Below, piece after piece: positions 1-8,593 of a stretch of DNA of 13,300 bases. The translations under genes and the position numbers were made by a program. The stretch covers positions 1-13,300 of the forward strand of contig JBBPTG010000438.1 of NCBI GenBank assembly GCA_038093975.1. Direction: 5' to 3'. Source of the DNA: Chalciporus piperatus. Its lineage: Eukaryota; Basidiomycota; Agaricomycetes; Boletales; Boletaceae. Position 1 is the first letter of the stretch, and every line of letters starts with the position of its first letter. Under the pieces are notes generated by a model that was not told the origin of the DNA, ran no database searches, and saw only the letters and a list, made by a program, of their open reading frames with translations.

Positions 1-1190
1 CGCAAAATTTGCTTGCTCAAAGTTGGCGACCTCTTCGATACTGCGTTGTGCGACAATTTCAGGGATGAGGGGAGACTTGACACGTGCCTTGACACGCCGT
101 TTGTCAAAGGAGTTGGGGGAGTTTGAATCGTTTGGACGGATGCAGTAGGTGGTCCGGCGATGCGCGCAGTCAAATGAAGCGAAGATTTCGAAGAGGGTGT
201 GATTGAGATGAATGGAGATGGCGTGTGTTTTCGAGGATGCAGATGTTCTCAGGAACTATGCGTTGCGGTGTTAGGCGTCAGCTCGCGGAGGACGCGAAGA
301 AACCTGCACTTGCACGATAGTGGCGTCGTCCTGAGAATGTCTCTCGGCAGCAAGGGAAGGACCTGATACCAACTTCGTCGCGAAGCCATCCGAGGCCATC
401 TCAATAAAGGACACGATGTCGTACGGACAGCTTCCAGCGCAATGATTGATGCCAAATAGCCTCCTGTCGCCCTCGCCTCCTTGACTGGGGCTTGCCACAA
501 ACGAGGGGTGGACGCCGTATTTCGACACAAGTCCTTGATGCAGCTTGCCAGCCTTCTTGTCACCCGCCTTCCCTGATCTGTACCACGAGCATGCCTCCCG
601 GTTTGCGAGTAGCCCGCTCGCTCAACTGGGCACCACGGATGAGTGCGATGCCTGGGGAATTATCCACGGTGGCAATCGTAAGAAGTGAGATCCCGTTACC
701 GGCGATGTGACCGTTGTCTCCCAAACCATCAGCGCCTATGTTGCGCAGCACGTAAGACTGCACGAACTCGTCTGCCCAGTTGATGCAGAACTCGTCGAAG
801 CCATTGTGACCAAAGGTGGAGATAAGAGGCTCGGTTTCCGATAACATCATTGAGCCGGTACCCATCGGGCCACGGCTCTGGAAACCGGGCTGGTCACAGA
901 GGATCATCGGTGCCAGGGCCATCACGGTTTTCGGGAGCGATCGTGTGATTCGCCGTCTTGACAATTTAAGCAACAAGGATAGCATACAGGTCGCGCATGC
1001 GCGAGTCGCGCAGCATCGCATTCTGCTCGACATCAAGGATGGAGGTGTCGAGTTCCGTGCCGACGTAGTTGGTCTTGTGCGTCAGCGTCAGCGCAAGTTC
1101 CGCGGATGGAACGCCGAGGAGACGTGCGACCTGTGCGAGGACGCATCCTTCATACCTAGAGCCTTGTCGCGACCATGGCGTTGATGTGAT
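1..1190 (-). pseudogene. Broken myosin-motor domain of a class V/VII chitin synthase (partial, runs off window)
   Basis: In chitin synthases of this family an N-terminal myosin-like motor precedes the membrane synthase domain and is thought to help deliver the enzyme to growing tips. Reading from 1190 downward, motor landmarks appear in order: VARLLGVPSAELALTLT, then TNYVGTELDTSILDVEQNA (about 1076-1020), then IVKTANHTIAPE. DQPGFQSRGPMGTGSM follows near 900-855, then the relay-like NGFDEFCINWADEFVQSYV near 805-750. After these come KPGGML, SKYGVHPSFVASPS, LFGINHCAGS, KLVSGPSLAAERHS and finally CIRPNDSNSPNSFDKRRV near 145-90. The landmarks sit in different frames: one shift lies near 905-930 and another near 560-590. 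In-frame stops occur at 271-273 and 256-258, before the CIRPND segment, which is in the same frame as those stops. The front of the motor, including the P-loop part, is absent. Homology reaches position 1, so the copy continues outside the window. Family assignment is strong from motif order; the exact class (V versus VII) is less certain. Confidence 0.85.
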
Positions 1191-3780
1191 GGTGTCCCGC
1201 GGAAGTTTCCCCTCGGCGTGTTCACGGCGTTCGTGTCGCGGTAGTAATCCTCGGCATTTGACGGGTGCGGCGAGCCGTGCCAGGACGGAATGGATTGCTG
1301 TGGCGAGCGTGCCTTGCTGATGCCTGTCTCGTCTGAGTGGAGGGAGCCATCACATGCTTCAATGTCGTACATTACGTCCAATCAGACAAGATTGGTTGAA
1401 CCACCAAATTACATACCGCTGAATTTCTTGAGGAGAATCATCGGCCCGTCGAACCGCTCGCCATCGTGAATTGACCTTCTTGCTTCCCCCATCGTCGCCG
1501 ACGACCCGAGTGTTGCCCCATGAGAAGCCATCCATGCACCAGATGGAATAGATAGGCAAGAAAAGGCTGTGAACCGGGTCTGAAATTTACCGTCAGAAAG
1601 GATGGTGCACGGAGGACGACGACACTTACGAACTAAGGTAGATGATCAACCAACCGACAAGCATAAACTCTCGTTTGATGATGAAGATCGGCGCCTAGAC
1701 CCGTGTTAGTTCCCTTCGAAGACGTTGCGATGCTCGCGAGCCTCACCTGAAACCCATACGTCACTCCCAACCTGATAATCGAGATCAGCGGGAGAGATGT
1801 AGTCCGCGACGACCCAGTACACAAGCTATACCCTATGTGAGCGAAAAAGTCGACGGTAGGCCCAGTTGCTGTTGAAGACGAAGAAGCACATCGAAAAACA
1901 CCATAACCCGCACAGCTCCGGCACAATAATCAGCTCGAGTAGGTTGTGCACCGTCGAGTTGATCCACCGACGCCGCTGGGAGAACAAGACACGCCACGCT
2001 TCGGGTGCCATCGTATGGGCAACCGTGTCCGGAATGAACTTCGTCGTGAATGTCAGGGAGTGCTTCATGAGGAACATCGTCAGGAAACAATCCTCACCGA
2101 GTGAGAGACGATTCTTCTGGTGAAGGGTGTCGATGTTGCCTGGGGCATACGCGTCGATAATCCGGCTGGAGATGATGACAGGGCGACCTCTGTCAGCGGT
2201 ACGGATACGATAGAGGGAAAAATAGCCTGGCAAACAGGAGACAGAATCCAAGAGCGGCCTGAAGGCCTTGGAGAGATGGTGGGAAAGTTAATACTCGTAG
2301 ACTTGGATCATTGTCTGGCACCACCGTCTTCGTTGGTCAGCTTAGTTTCACCACAGATACCGATGATGCACGGATCGGCCGAAGCGACCAAACGATTCGA
2401 TGAGTCGGGCGTGGCCGTCTGTGCAACGGATCCAAAGGTCAAGGCGCGTCGTTCCATCGAGTGCGCAGACGAAACGTACCGTATCAGCGTCGACCGTGAC
2501 AATCTACTCGTAGAACGCCGGGTCAATCCCAATGACATTCCTTGTCTGGTGGCTGGCCTCAAGCTCCAAGGGCGACATCGGGGCGTCGAAATGTACGCGG
2601 TTGAGTTAATGCATAAGCCGGATTTGGCTGTCACGCTTGCCACGGTTACCAGGTTTCGACCGCCCAGTGGGTTTCCCGACTAGGACGGCGGCCTTGTACC
2701 TGCATTCCAGCGTTCAGCCAATGTCACATATCACATGAAACGGAGAAGAGGGTACCCACGGAACGGCAGGGCCCTCGAACTCGTCAAGACCAGAGTACAC
2801 CTTGCCCCAATTGATCTGCTTCAAGTTTGGCCCTTCGCCGATCGAACGGAGGCATCAGCAGCCCAGGGTGCACCGTTGGATCGACACCGAGAATATCCAA
2901 CACGATGCGCGGTGTCGCCCTGCCGTTCCCACTTCCAATGATATGGCCGTCACAGATGAAGAAAGTAACCTGCGCTTGTCGTCATAGTCGTAGCGCCGCA
3001 AGCGAGTCGATCTTGCGAGGAAGCGAGTCTTCGCCTTTGGTGTAACACGGGATTTGCCACAGAATGAACTTGTCCAGCATTTCGGGGGACCGCTTCCCTG
3101 TCTACTGAAGGGCGGAAAGGACTGCAGCAGAGCGCCTGAGCGATCTCTACCGTTATACAATGAACAATCGGAACTCACCCTTGGGGGCGATCAACGCACA
3201 AAGGGTTCCCATCACACGAGAAGTAAATAGCTCTGTAACACCGCGGGGTAGTCCAGTAGTCCACCTCGCCGAGGCAGAACATGTTCTTGATGCAATCGAC
3301 GTTCGCCACAGCCGTTTGTGAACCGAGACGAGCGATGACGTTGTTCAGGTTCGTCGAGATATCCTGGCCAGCCAAGTTGTTGCCTGAAGACGTTGGTGAT
3401 ATCCGTGTTCAAGAACGAACTGGTAAAGGCTCGTGGGGCCTTCGTTGATTGGCACGGTGTTGACAGAGCCACCCCAGTCATAAACGCCCCCGTCCCAAAT
3501 AGCCCAAATCCTATCGGTCCATGGCGCTCAGTCAGATAGTGTGCGAGGCGGTCAGGAAAAACAATACCTCTGGATGTTCGCATCCATGGCCTGCGATCAC
3601 ACCTCGGATGGACTCCAGACAGGCGCGCCCCTGTGATAGTTCCTGATCTTCGGCAGGAACATGGACAGATTCCAGTTGGATTGATTTGCCGGACGGTGTG
3701 GCTGAGCCAAAGAAAGATGTAGAGCAGATAGATGGGTGGTTGTGGATGGGATGATTCCATGGAATATCCGGTATATTCAC
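1190..3780 (-). pseudogene. Broken C-terminal half of a class V/VII chitin synthase (cytochrome b5-like part, catalytic domain, tail)
   Basis: The intact enzyme polymerises UDP-GlcNAc into chitin at the plasma membrane. Reading downward one finds FLPKIRNYHRGAPVW (about 3645) and IWAIWDGGVYDWGG (3510), from the cytochrome b5-like region. GQDISTNLNNV (3372), KFILWQIPCYTKGEDSL (3071), [17 protein letters not shown] (2955) and GKPTGRSKPGNRGKRDSQ (2680) follow. The catalytic motifs are VDADT (2494-2480), GICGETKLTN, SCLPGYFSLYRIRTAD, GED (2098) and QRRRW (1978-1964). YSIWCMDGFSWGNTR (1555) and GSLHSDETG lie at the end. Introns still read as GT...AG at 3511-3567, 2700-2759, 2419-2479, 1695-1746 and 1580-1629, and probably 1357-1416. 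Removing the one at 2419-2479 restores the frame across VDADT. Lesions include stops at 3598-3600, 2606-2608, 2504-2506 and 2288-2290, and frameshifts near 3415, 3375, 2990, 2850 and 2310-2325. The usual arginine after GED is Cys. The motor half is missing upstream and the C-terminal DEK-like part downstream, so this is a dead fragment. Confidence 0.92.
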
Positions 3781-3878
3781 ATGGGCATCTGGCTGGGGGG
3801 TGGAGTCGCATGAGATTGATAGTCCGCCGATGGGTTTCTTCATGGTGCATCAGATGATGGGAATTAAAGATACGACAT

Positions 3879-4123
3879 ACCTATGGTGCATGAAGCCATG
3901 GAGCCAGAGGACAGTTAGGCGCAGGAAGCCTGCTACTGCTGTGGATCTTCCATTCCAAGCACCCGGCATTCGGAGCATTAAGAATGTCACCGCAGCAGAT
4001 ACCTATGGTGCTTGAAGCCTTGAAGCCAGAGAACAGGTACTAGGTGCATGAAGCCTGCGACTGCTGTGGATCCCCCACTCCAAGCACCCGGCATTCGGAG
4101 CATTAAGAACGTCACCCCAGCAG
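3879..4123. repeat. Tandem duplication of a 122-bp unit
   Basis: Two head-to-tail copies start at 3879 and 4001, each opening with ACCTATGGTGC. Both share GAAGCC, ACTGCTGTGGATC, CCAAGCACCCGGCATTCGG and AGCATTAAGAA, and end near CAGCAG. They differ by scattered substitutions and short indels, so the duplication is not fresh. No coding frame was recognised. The unit lies about 100 bp upstream of the truncated 5' edge of the chitin synthase remnant and may mark the break that removed its motor half; that link is inference. Confidence 0.85.
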
Positions 4124-4391
4124 TGCATACAAGGCCATGAGGTATGTAAAAAAAACATGGAGGCCTCGTCCTGACATATTATGTAAGCACTTTATAACTC
4201 ATTATTTATTTACACTACAGCGCTACAGCGCGATGGCGACGACACCAGCAACGTGTCAACACAATGTCAACAGAAGAGGGCAAAGGTTGAACGTAACTGG
4301 GAAAGCCGAAGAATGCAAGTATGCCACCGCCACTCAGTAAGCTAATTGCTCGGGTTGCCGAGATGTCGTTCTGATGACCTTGGGACGTTGA
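4124..4391. other. Region without a recognised gene
   Basis: This stretch holds an A-run (after ATGAGGTATGT), a short AT-rich patch near 4180-4215, and short open frames. A start-proximal exon of the remnant beginning at 4392 could be hidden here, for example the frame opening at the ATG in GCAAGTATGCCACC near 4320. I cannot show a splice junction joining it to that remnant. Confidence 0.4.
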
Positions 4392-5316
4392 ACTCAAGTA
4401 ACGAGACCATATAGCTCTGCAAGCAGTCTGAAGAAGCCGTTCAAGACGCCATTGAAAACACCTGTCGAGACTCCAGCTTCGAAATCAAATGATGACGCTT
4501 GCCCAGTGCAGGATGACAACCTCCAGATCTTGGAAGCTCCGCAGCGCGTCGCATCCACGCCCGTTCGGAATCAGCATGTTGAACAAGAGGAAGATGACGG
4601 CGACAAAGTTGAGATTGTCGAGGTTTGCATGAAAATAGAGCCCAGGGACTGTCAATGCCGACGATGTCAAGGAGATATCTGATGACGGGAGTAAGGAAAT
4701 TGAATTTTTGCCTGCCGAGATGCTCAAGATCGTCATAGTGCCAGTAGACCTTCCGGATGTGAAGATGGACCTCAAGGCAAGCTTCTCGCGCAAGATCCCT
4801 GTGGGCACTCGTTTCCATCCCGAATACCTTTATATTGGAATATTGACCACAGGGCTTTGCAGTTGGACACTCGGGCGGGCTTGTTTGATTCCATCCGAAG
4901 GGCGCTACATCGTGCATTTCCTCTGGACGACGATGCCGCCTGGGGTAGCCTCCAAAAGAGCACCGTCCAGCATGGAAGGCAGGTATGGACAGCTTATGGC
5001 GCGCCATTATTTAAAGGTGACCTGATCGATTCTAAGGACGTTGGTGCTCGCAGACGCTGCGAAAAAGATCGAGTATTCCATTCAGATCATGTCTGCAACC
5101 CCCTCAGGTTATGCCAGTACTACGAGGTTATACTCTTTGGTGAGTACTGATTTTTTCTTCGGCTTCGCCACTGACGTCTTGACAAACTACACTCCGACGC
5201 AATGAGCAGATCCGTGGTGTACTACCAGAACAGATCCCACTGAACTGCATCGACCAAAACCTGGCACCTCCTCCACCCGCATTCGTCAGCGCAGCCCCAT
5301 GAGGCACCTGCATTGA
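4392..5316 (+). pseudogene. Unrecognised two-exon gene remnant with compensating frameshifts
   Basis: The family is not recognised. Frame 3 is open from 4392 and begins with a Ser/Thr/Pro/Lys-rich, probably disordered stretch (KKPFKTPLKTPVETP), then an acidic patch (VEQEEDDGDKVEIVE). Near 4640-4650 the sensible frame shifts by one base to frame 1, giving EISDDGSKEIEFLPAEMLK, VPVDLPDVKMDLKASFSRK and GTRFHPEYLYIGIL. Near 4850 it shifts back, giving LDTRAGLFDSIRRALHRAF, DDDAAWGSLQKSTVQHG and DHVCNPLRLCQYYEVILF. A plausible intron at 5140-5209 (GTGAGT...GAGCAG, 70 nt) joins to FDPWCTTRTDPTELHRPKP and a stop at 5314-5316. The frames connect into one protein-like sequence of about 300 residues, which argues for a real ancestral gene rather than chance ORFs. 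The two shifts suggest a pseudogene; sequencing error or an unusual intron are alternatives. The true start was not found. Confidence 0.55.
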
Positions 5317-6150
5317 CGTCGGCCATCCGTTTGGTCCGAGTGACGGTTTCCCCCCATCCTGGAGGTGCTTGATGACCCTTCACCAGTGAATTCGCCACTG
5401 CTCGCCGCTTCAAGAACGTCGATCCACTCGCCTTCCTTCTCGCCATCTTCCCACTCTTACTGGAAGTTGTAGGTACCCCCCCACCACTACCCTCACTTCC
5501 AACTCCAGGTCACAACCGTGCCTGATCAAGGCTCTTCTCATGCTTCAACTCAGTGGCTTGTCCTGGCGGCGGAGACCCAGCCCCAGAAAGGGTGCTGCCA
5601 GGGCGAAAAAACCAGTTTGAGTTGTGATTCCGACCAGAGGGCGCTTGCTGTGGTTGGGGTTGTAGATATCCCATCAAAGCACTCATGTATCATTCGTCTG
5701 CCCCTGTAACTGATTACAATGCAATACATTGTTGTGTATGATCATATATGCTCATGGTCGCATGATTAAGCAGCGAGCGATTTCGTATCAATAGACTGGT
5801 GTCTGAGAGGACATTACAGGCATTATATAGTTATATTTGAAGGTTTGAGTTCCTAGCTTTTGTCATATATACTGGACCTTGGGTAGCCTACGCGACACCC
5901 AGATTCCAGTCCTTGTACGACAATACCTACCCACATATAAGTATATTTAAGTTTTACAATTTTTGTGAATGGCATCGATGCCGGTCGGCGGAAACTGCGG
6001 TGATGGGATGGATTCACATCGAAACCGTCCCTGTCCAAGGCGTGCAGCAAGCGTGCACTGGATTCTATACTCAGCTAGTCTGTACATAAGTAACCGGACC
6101 TCTTTCGCTGCCATTCTGTTCCTTTATTTTGACGAAAGGGCAGACAAAGT
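5317..6150. other. Intergenic stretch, no gene recognised
   Basis: The first part (to about 5700) is pyrimidine-rich with short open frames and no recognisable motif. It could be the 3' end of the preceding remnant. From about 5700 to 5960 the DNA becomes AT-rich, with TATA-like and ATG-poor stretches. It leads into the upstream region of the zinc-cluster gene. No tRNA-like or transposon-like structure was seen. Confidence 0.5.
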
Positions 6151-6157
6151 CTCTTCT

Positions 6158-6165
6158 TATAAAAA
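6158..6165 (+). promoter_or_regulatory. Probable TATA box of the zinc-cluster gene
   Basis: TATAAAAA lies 69 bases upstream of the ATG at 6234 and is followed by a pyrimidine-rich tract (CCCTCGCTCTGATCTTTCC). This arrangement is usual for fungal core promoters. The call rests on motif and spacing only. Confidence 0.5.
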
Positions 6166-6233
6166 TCCCTCGCTCTGATCTTTCCTGATATCCCCACTGC
6201 CATCAATCCACGCCTCTGCTTGCATTCCGGGCC

Positions 6234-6686
6234 ATGCTTAACCCCTCTTCCACGCACTTGTCCCGCTCGCGGTCGCTCAACCGCATGTCACCAGTACCCC
6301 GCACAAAACGGACCCTGGGTATGAAGCCTGCGCCCGCCTGTCTCTTCTGCCGGGAGCGGAAGATTGCCTGTGGACCACCTCAGCCAGGTAGCGAGGACAA
6401 GACATGCAAGTAAGTGTTTGCTTGAACATTCGAACATTTGGTCTTTCCGATTCATCAATCGGTAAAGCGTGTCTACGGATTCCTTTGATCACACAACTAC
6501 CAAATGATAACTCCCTTCAATCACCCTGTCGCCTTAATGATTTCTGGGTTCCGATTACTTCTAATAAATGCTCACATGTGCTGTTTTTTCCCCAGTCAAT
6601 GCGCCTGTCGGCATTTGAAATGCGTATACCCACTCGAGTCTCGCTGTGGAATGCGAAAGCGCAGGTTGCTGGTTCCCCGCGCTTAG
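6234..6686 (+). CDS. Small Zn(II)2Cys6 zinc-cluster protein, two exons, 88 residues
   Basis: This is a fungal-type binuclear zinc cluster, normally a DNA-binding domain of transcription regulators in the nucleus. Exon 1 (6234-6409) and exon 2 (6596-6686) are joined across a 186-nt intron that splits the cluster. Exon 1 gives PACLFCRERKIACGPP and ends inside TCN; exon 2 gives QCACRHLKCVYP. All six zinc-ligand cysteines are present (CxxC-x6-C, loop, CxxC-x6-C), with basic RERK between them and a basic tail (GMRKRR). The N-terminus (about 36 residues) is Ser/Arg-rich. The start at 6234 has G at -3, a TATA box 69 bases upstream and no stop before the cluster; Met18 (6285) is an alternative start. 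The protein ends 21 residues after the last cysteine, so it lacks the long middle homology region of typical regulators. It may be a minimal DNA-binding protein, the stump of a longer gene, or the product of a misjudged last exon. No frameshift or stop interrupts it. Confidence 0.75.
6410..6595 (+). other. Intron of the zinc-cluster gene
   Basis: The donor is GTAAGT at 6410. A TTCTAAT branch-like site lies near 6559, followed by a T-rich tract (CTGTTTTTTCCCC) and CAG at 6593-6595. Splicing joins AA to T to make an Asn codon and puts the fourth and fifth cysteines in frame. At 186 nt it is about three times longer than the other introns in this window. Confidence 0.75.
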
Positions 6687-7166
6687 TCCAGAATCCAGAT
6701 GGGCCCAAAGTCAATGTAATGGAGGCCAATGATTGGGAACGGATCACCGACAAGAGCTCCTAGTCGATGCCGAGAACTCTCCCTTGTTACGTCTCGCAAT
6801 GCGTAAATCATGGATGCAACTATACTCTGTTTGCTATGGCCATCTCCCACAGGCACATCTCGTTTCCCCCGTTGTGTTCGTTGCATTTTCCAAAGAGTTG
6901 TAGAATCATTAACTTTGAATGTGGGGTATTATGTGTCTTGGTTTCTCTGGTTATCAGTCATCCGAATATGTTACACAAAGGTTGTACTATATAGCTACTA
7001 GCATCTGCAGGAATTAAGTGTGTTAGCCCAGTGCAAAAACACGTTTTCAGACTGGATTCTGGAAGGACAAAAGGGGAAAGTCCCCCATTTGGCATCTGAT
7101 CCTCACAAGCCCTCGCGTAGGCTTCAAAGAGTCGTCAAGCGATAACGTTACAAGACTGCCCTGCAG
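6687..7166. other. Intergenic stretch, no gene recognised
   Basis: This is the 3' flank of the zinc-cluster gene. The first 80 bases remain open in another frame (to 6763), but I see no splice site that would use it. The rest has short frames only. A CTGCAG directly before the ATG at 7167 could be read as an intron acceptor. Confidence 0.4.
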
Positions 7167-7304
7167 ATGCCTAGCCTCCGAGTCGTCGTGGACAAGGACG
7201 GCGACGGCGAAAAGGTGCTGACTTGGGACTCCGAACCTGAGACGCCCATCGACTCTGAAGAGGACAATGAATTTGAATATTGTTATTTCACAGATGTATT
7301 ATAG
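7167..7304 (+). CDS. Short acidic ORF of 45 residues, doubtful
   Basis: The frame begins MPSLRVVVDKDGDGEKVLTW and continues with a Pro/Glu/Asp-rich stretch (DSEPETPIDSEEDNEFEY) before the stop at 7302-7304. The composition is protein-like, with charged residues and few rare-looking codons. The preceding CTGCAG could be a splice acceptor, so this may be the last exon of a gene whose earlier exons are lost. Its 3' end abuts, and slightly overlaps, the minus-strand glucosyltransferase-like remnant. No family was recognised. Confidence 0.25.
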   Translation: MPSLRVVVDKDGDGEKVLTWDSEPETPIDSEEDNEFEYCYFTDVL

Positions 7305-7904
7305 CCATTCGTTCCCTTGCTCCCCGGTTTGTCTACGCCACATTCCATGAGCGCTTGAAATGGGATAAGGCAAAACGGACATACCAAGAATCTGAGGGAT
7401 TCCTTTGCGAGAGCAACGCCTTTGGGTGAATCCAAGTTGGCAATAACGTACAGTGTTACCGGCAGGTCATCGCTCTCGTCTGGTGGTTGCCAGTGTCGGT
7501 ACAGAATGGCGGGAACGTACCCGGGGCGACAGACAATTCATCCACTGTCAAACCAGCCTTGGAGAACAACTCGGGGAGATTGCACATCTACAAACTGTTC
7601 CCTGCGGAGAATTTGGAGATGGGCAGTGATTTCACGGGACATCTGGTGGAAGATGTTCTACAGAGTTGTAGTCAGAACTTGAGAATACCATTCGTGCCCT
7701 ACGCAATGACTTACATCGCTAACAGGGATATATCTTCCATTAACGAAGGTATGACCTTTTCCAGGGGCTGTTTGCACGCCCACGCCGCATCGTCGAACGG
7801 ATTGCGCAGTGATGTCCTTGCCAGTTGCCTCATCAGTGAGTGGAACGTTCCCTCCAGCAACATCACTGAATTCATCCTCGGCACCGACTACACGGAAGAT
7901 ATCT
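7291..7904 (-). pseudogene. Degenerate fragment resembling UDP-glucose:glycoprotein glucosyltransferase (UGGT)
   Basis: UGGT is the ER folding sensor that re-glucosylates misfolded N-glycoproteins; its N-terminal two thirds is a chain of thioredoxin-like domains. Reading down from 7904, one frame gives VRRCGVGVQTAPGKGH and FVNGRYIPVSD. A 57-nt intron (7714-7658; GTAAGT, CTGAC, TGTAG) follows, then QMSREITAHLQILRREQF. After a frame change come NLPELFSKAGLTVDELS and DLPVTLYVIANLDSPKG/VALAKESLRFL. A second intron (7384-7333; GTATGT...GTAG, 52 nt) leads to an exon ending MAIIHL and a stop. The order 'FVNGRY..., helical segment, NLPELF..., LYVIANLDS..., FIH-like strand' matches my recollection of the fungal UGGT thioredoxin region. 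Lesions are an in-frame TGA in the middle exon and a frameshift around it. The catalytic glycosyltransferase part is absent. Assignment rests on recalled motifs and on both introns keeping sensible frames, so it is moderate. Confidence 0.5.
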
Positions 7905-8146
7905 ATTGGCCGGCAGTGCCGGCCAATTGACCATTGCCGCCATCATTTCATTTTGAAGATTGGACACGGTTCCTGTGCTCCGATTTTCCTGATTTTTTTT
8001 TCCCAAAAAGGCAACTATTGATAGGTCATGTGACCGGCCGCGGAAATTTCCTTTTATAGTAATATTTGTCATAGTACTATCAACAAAGTATCTCATCTCA
8101 AACAAAAGATCCTTGCGCCGCGGCCCGGCGCGGAGCGCCGGGCCAA
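7905..8146. mobile_element. Palindrome-bounded segment of about 240 bp, possible MITE or foldback-like element
   Basis: The left edge is a perfect palindrome: ATTGGCCGGCA (7905-7915), one G, then TGCCGGCCAAT (7917-7927). The right edge is another: GGCCCGGCGC (8122-8131), GGA, then GCGCCGGGCC (8135-8144), followed by AATTG. Each edge ends in GCCGG(G)CCAATTG in the same orientation. The interior is AT-rich with no ORF. The left edge begins exactly where the UGGT-like coding similarity stops, as if inserted there, and the right edge abuts the satellite array. No target-site duplication or transposase was found. It could also be two independent hairpins. Confidence 0.4.
8122..8144. other. Perfect GC-rich hairpin, 10-bp stem
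   Basis: GGCCCGGCGC and GCGCCGGGCC are separated by GGA; all 20 arm bases are G or C, in a locally AT-rich setting. It sits a few bases before the first satellite copy. Confidence 0.8.
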
Positions 8147-8593
8147 TTGTATTGGTTGGGCCATTCTTCCCATGTATCAGGCTACATTTTGTACACTACC
8201 ACCTTAGTGGCATTTCCAATCCCCCTCTAGATATTTACGTTTTTATGTTTGACAGAGAACCTTAAGCCGCGGCGTCAATACATGCACAACCCCCCAATAT
8301 TATGAGCTGGACCTCAAGCCCTATATATTGGTCCGATATCTCTCTGTGCCATTTTCTATTTCAATGGTTTGTCCTCGTTCTAGGATTATTCTTCTGCTTT
8401 TCTGTCTAATTTACGAAAACCCTCAGCCGCGGAGCAGCATCGATCGCCGCGGACTAATTTTAGAGGCAAAGTGTCTCCTTTTACACCCCCCCACAACGTT
8501 CTCTGGTTCCTTTTGCCACTTACATTGTGCCTTTATGTTGTATTCGTATCATCCTTCCTCCTCCTGATATATTGGGTTTCCATTTCGGGATGT

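Noticed and set aside
816..1184. Plus-strand open frame of 122 residues
   Set aside because: It is antisense to the myosin-motor motifs DQPGFQSRGP and TNYVGTELD.
2419..2479. Apparent frameshift directly after VDADT in the chitin synthase
   Set aside because: The 61-base insert starts GTACGT, ends CACAG and has a CTTGAC branch-like site; removing it restores the reading frame. It is an intron, not a lesion.
2120..2683. Plus-strand open frame of 187 residues
   Set aside because: It is the antisense shadow of the chitin synthase catalytic domain, whose motifs read on the minus strand.
3879..4123. CRISPR-like or LTR interpretation of the direct repeat
   Set aside because: There are only two copies, no spacer series and no primer-binding or polypurine signals; a plain tandem duplication explains it.
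7487..7930. Plus-strand open frame of 147 residues
   Set aside because: It has no recognisable motif, ends inside the perfect palindrome at 7905-7927, and lies antisense to a minus-strand reading with two good introns and UGGT-like motifs.
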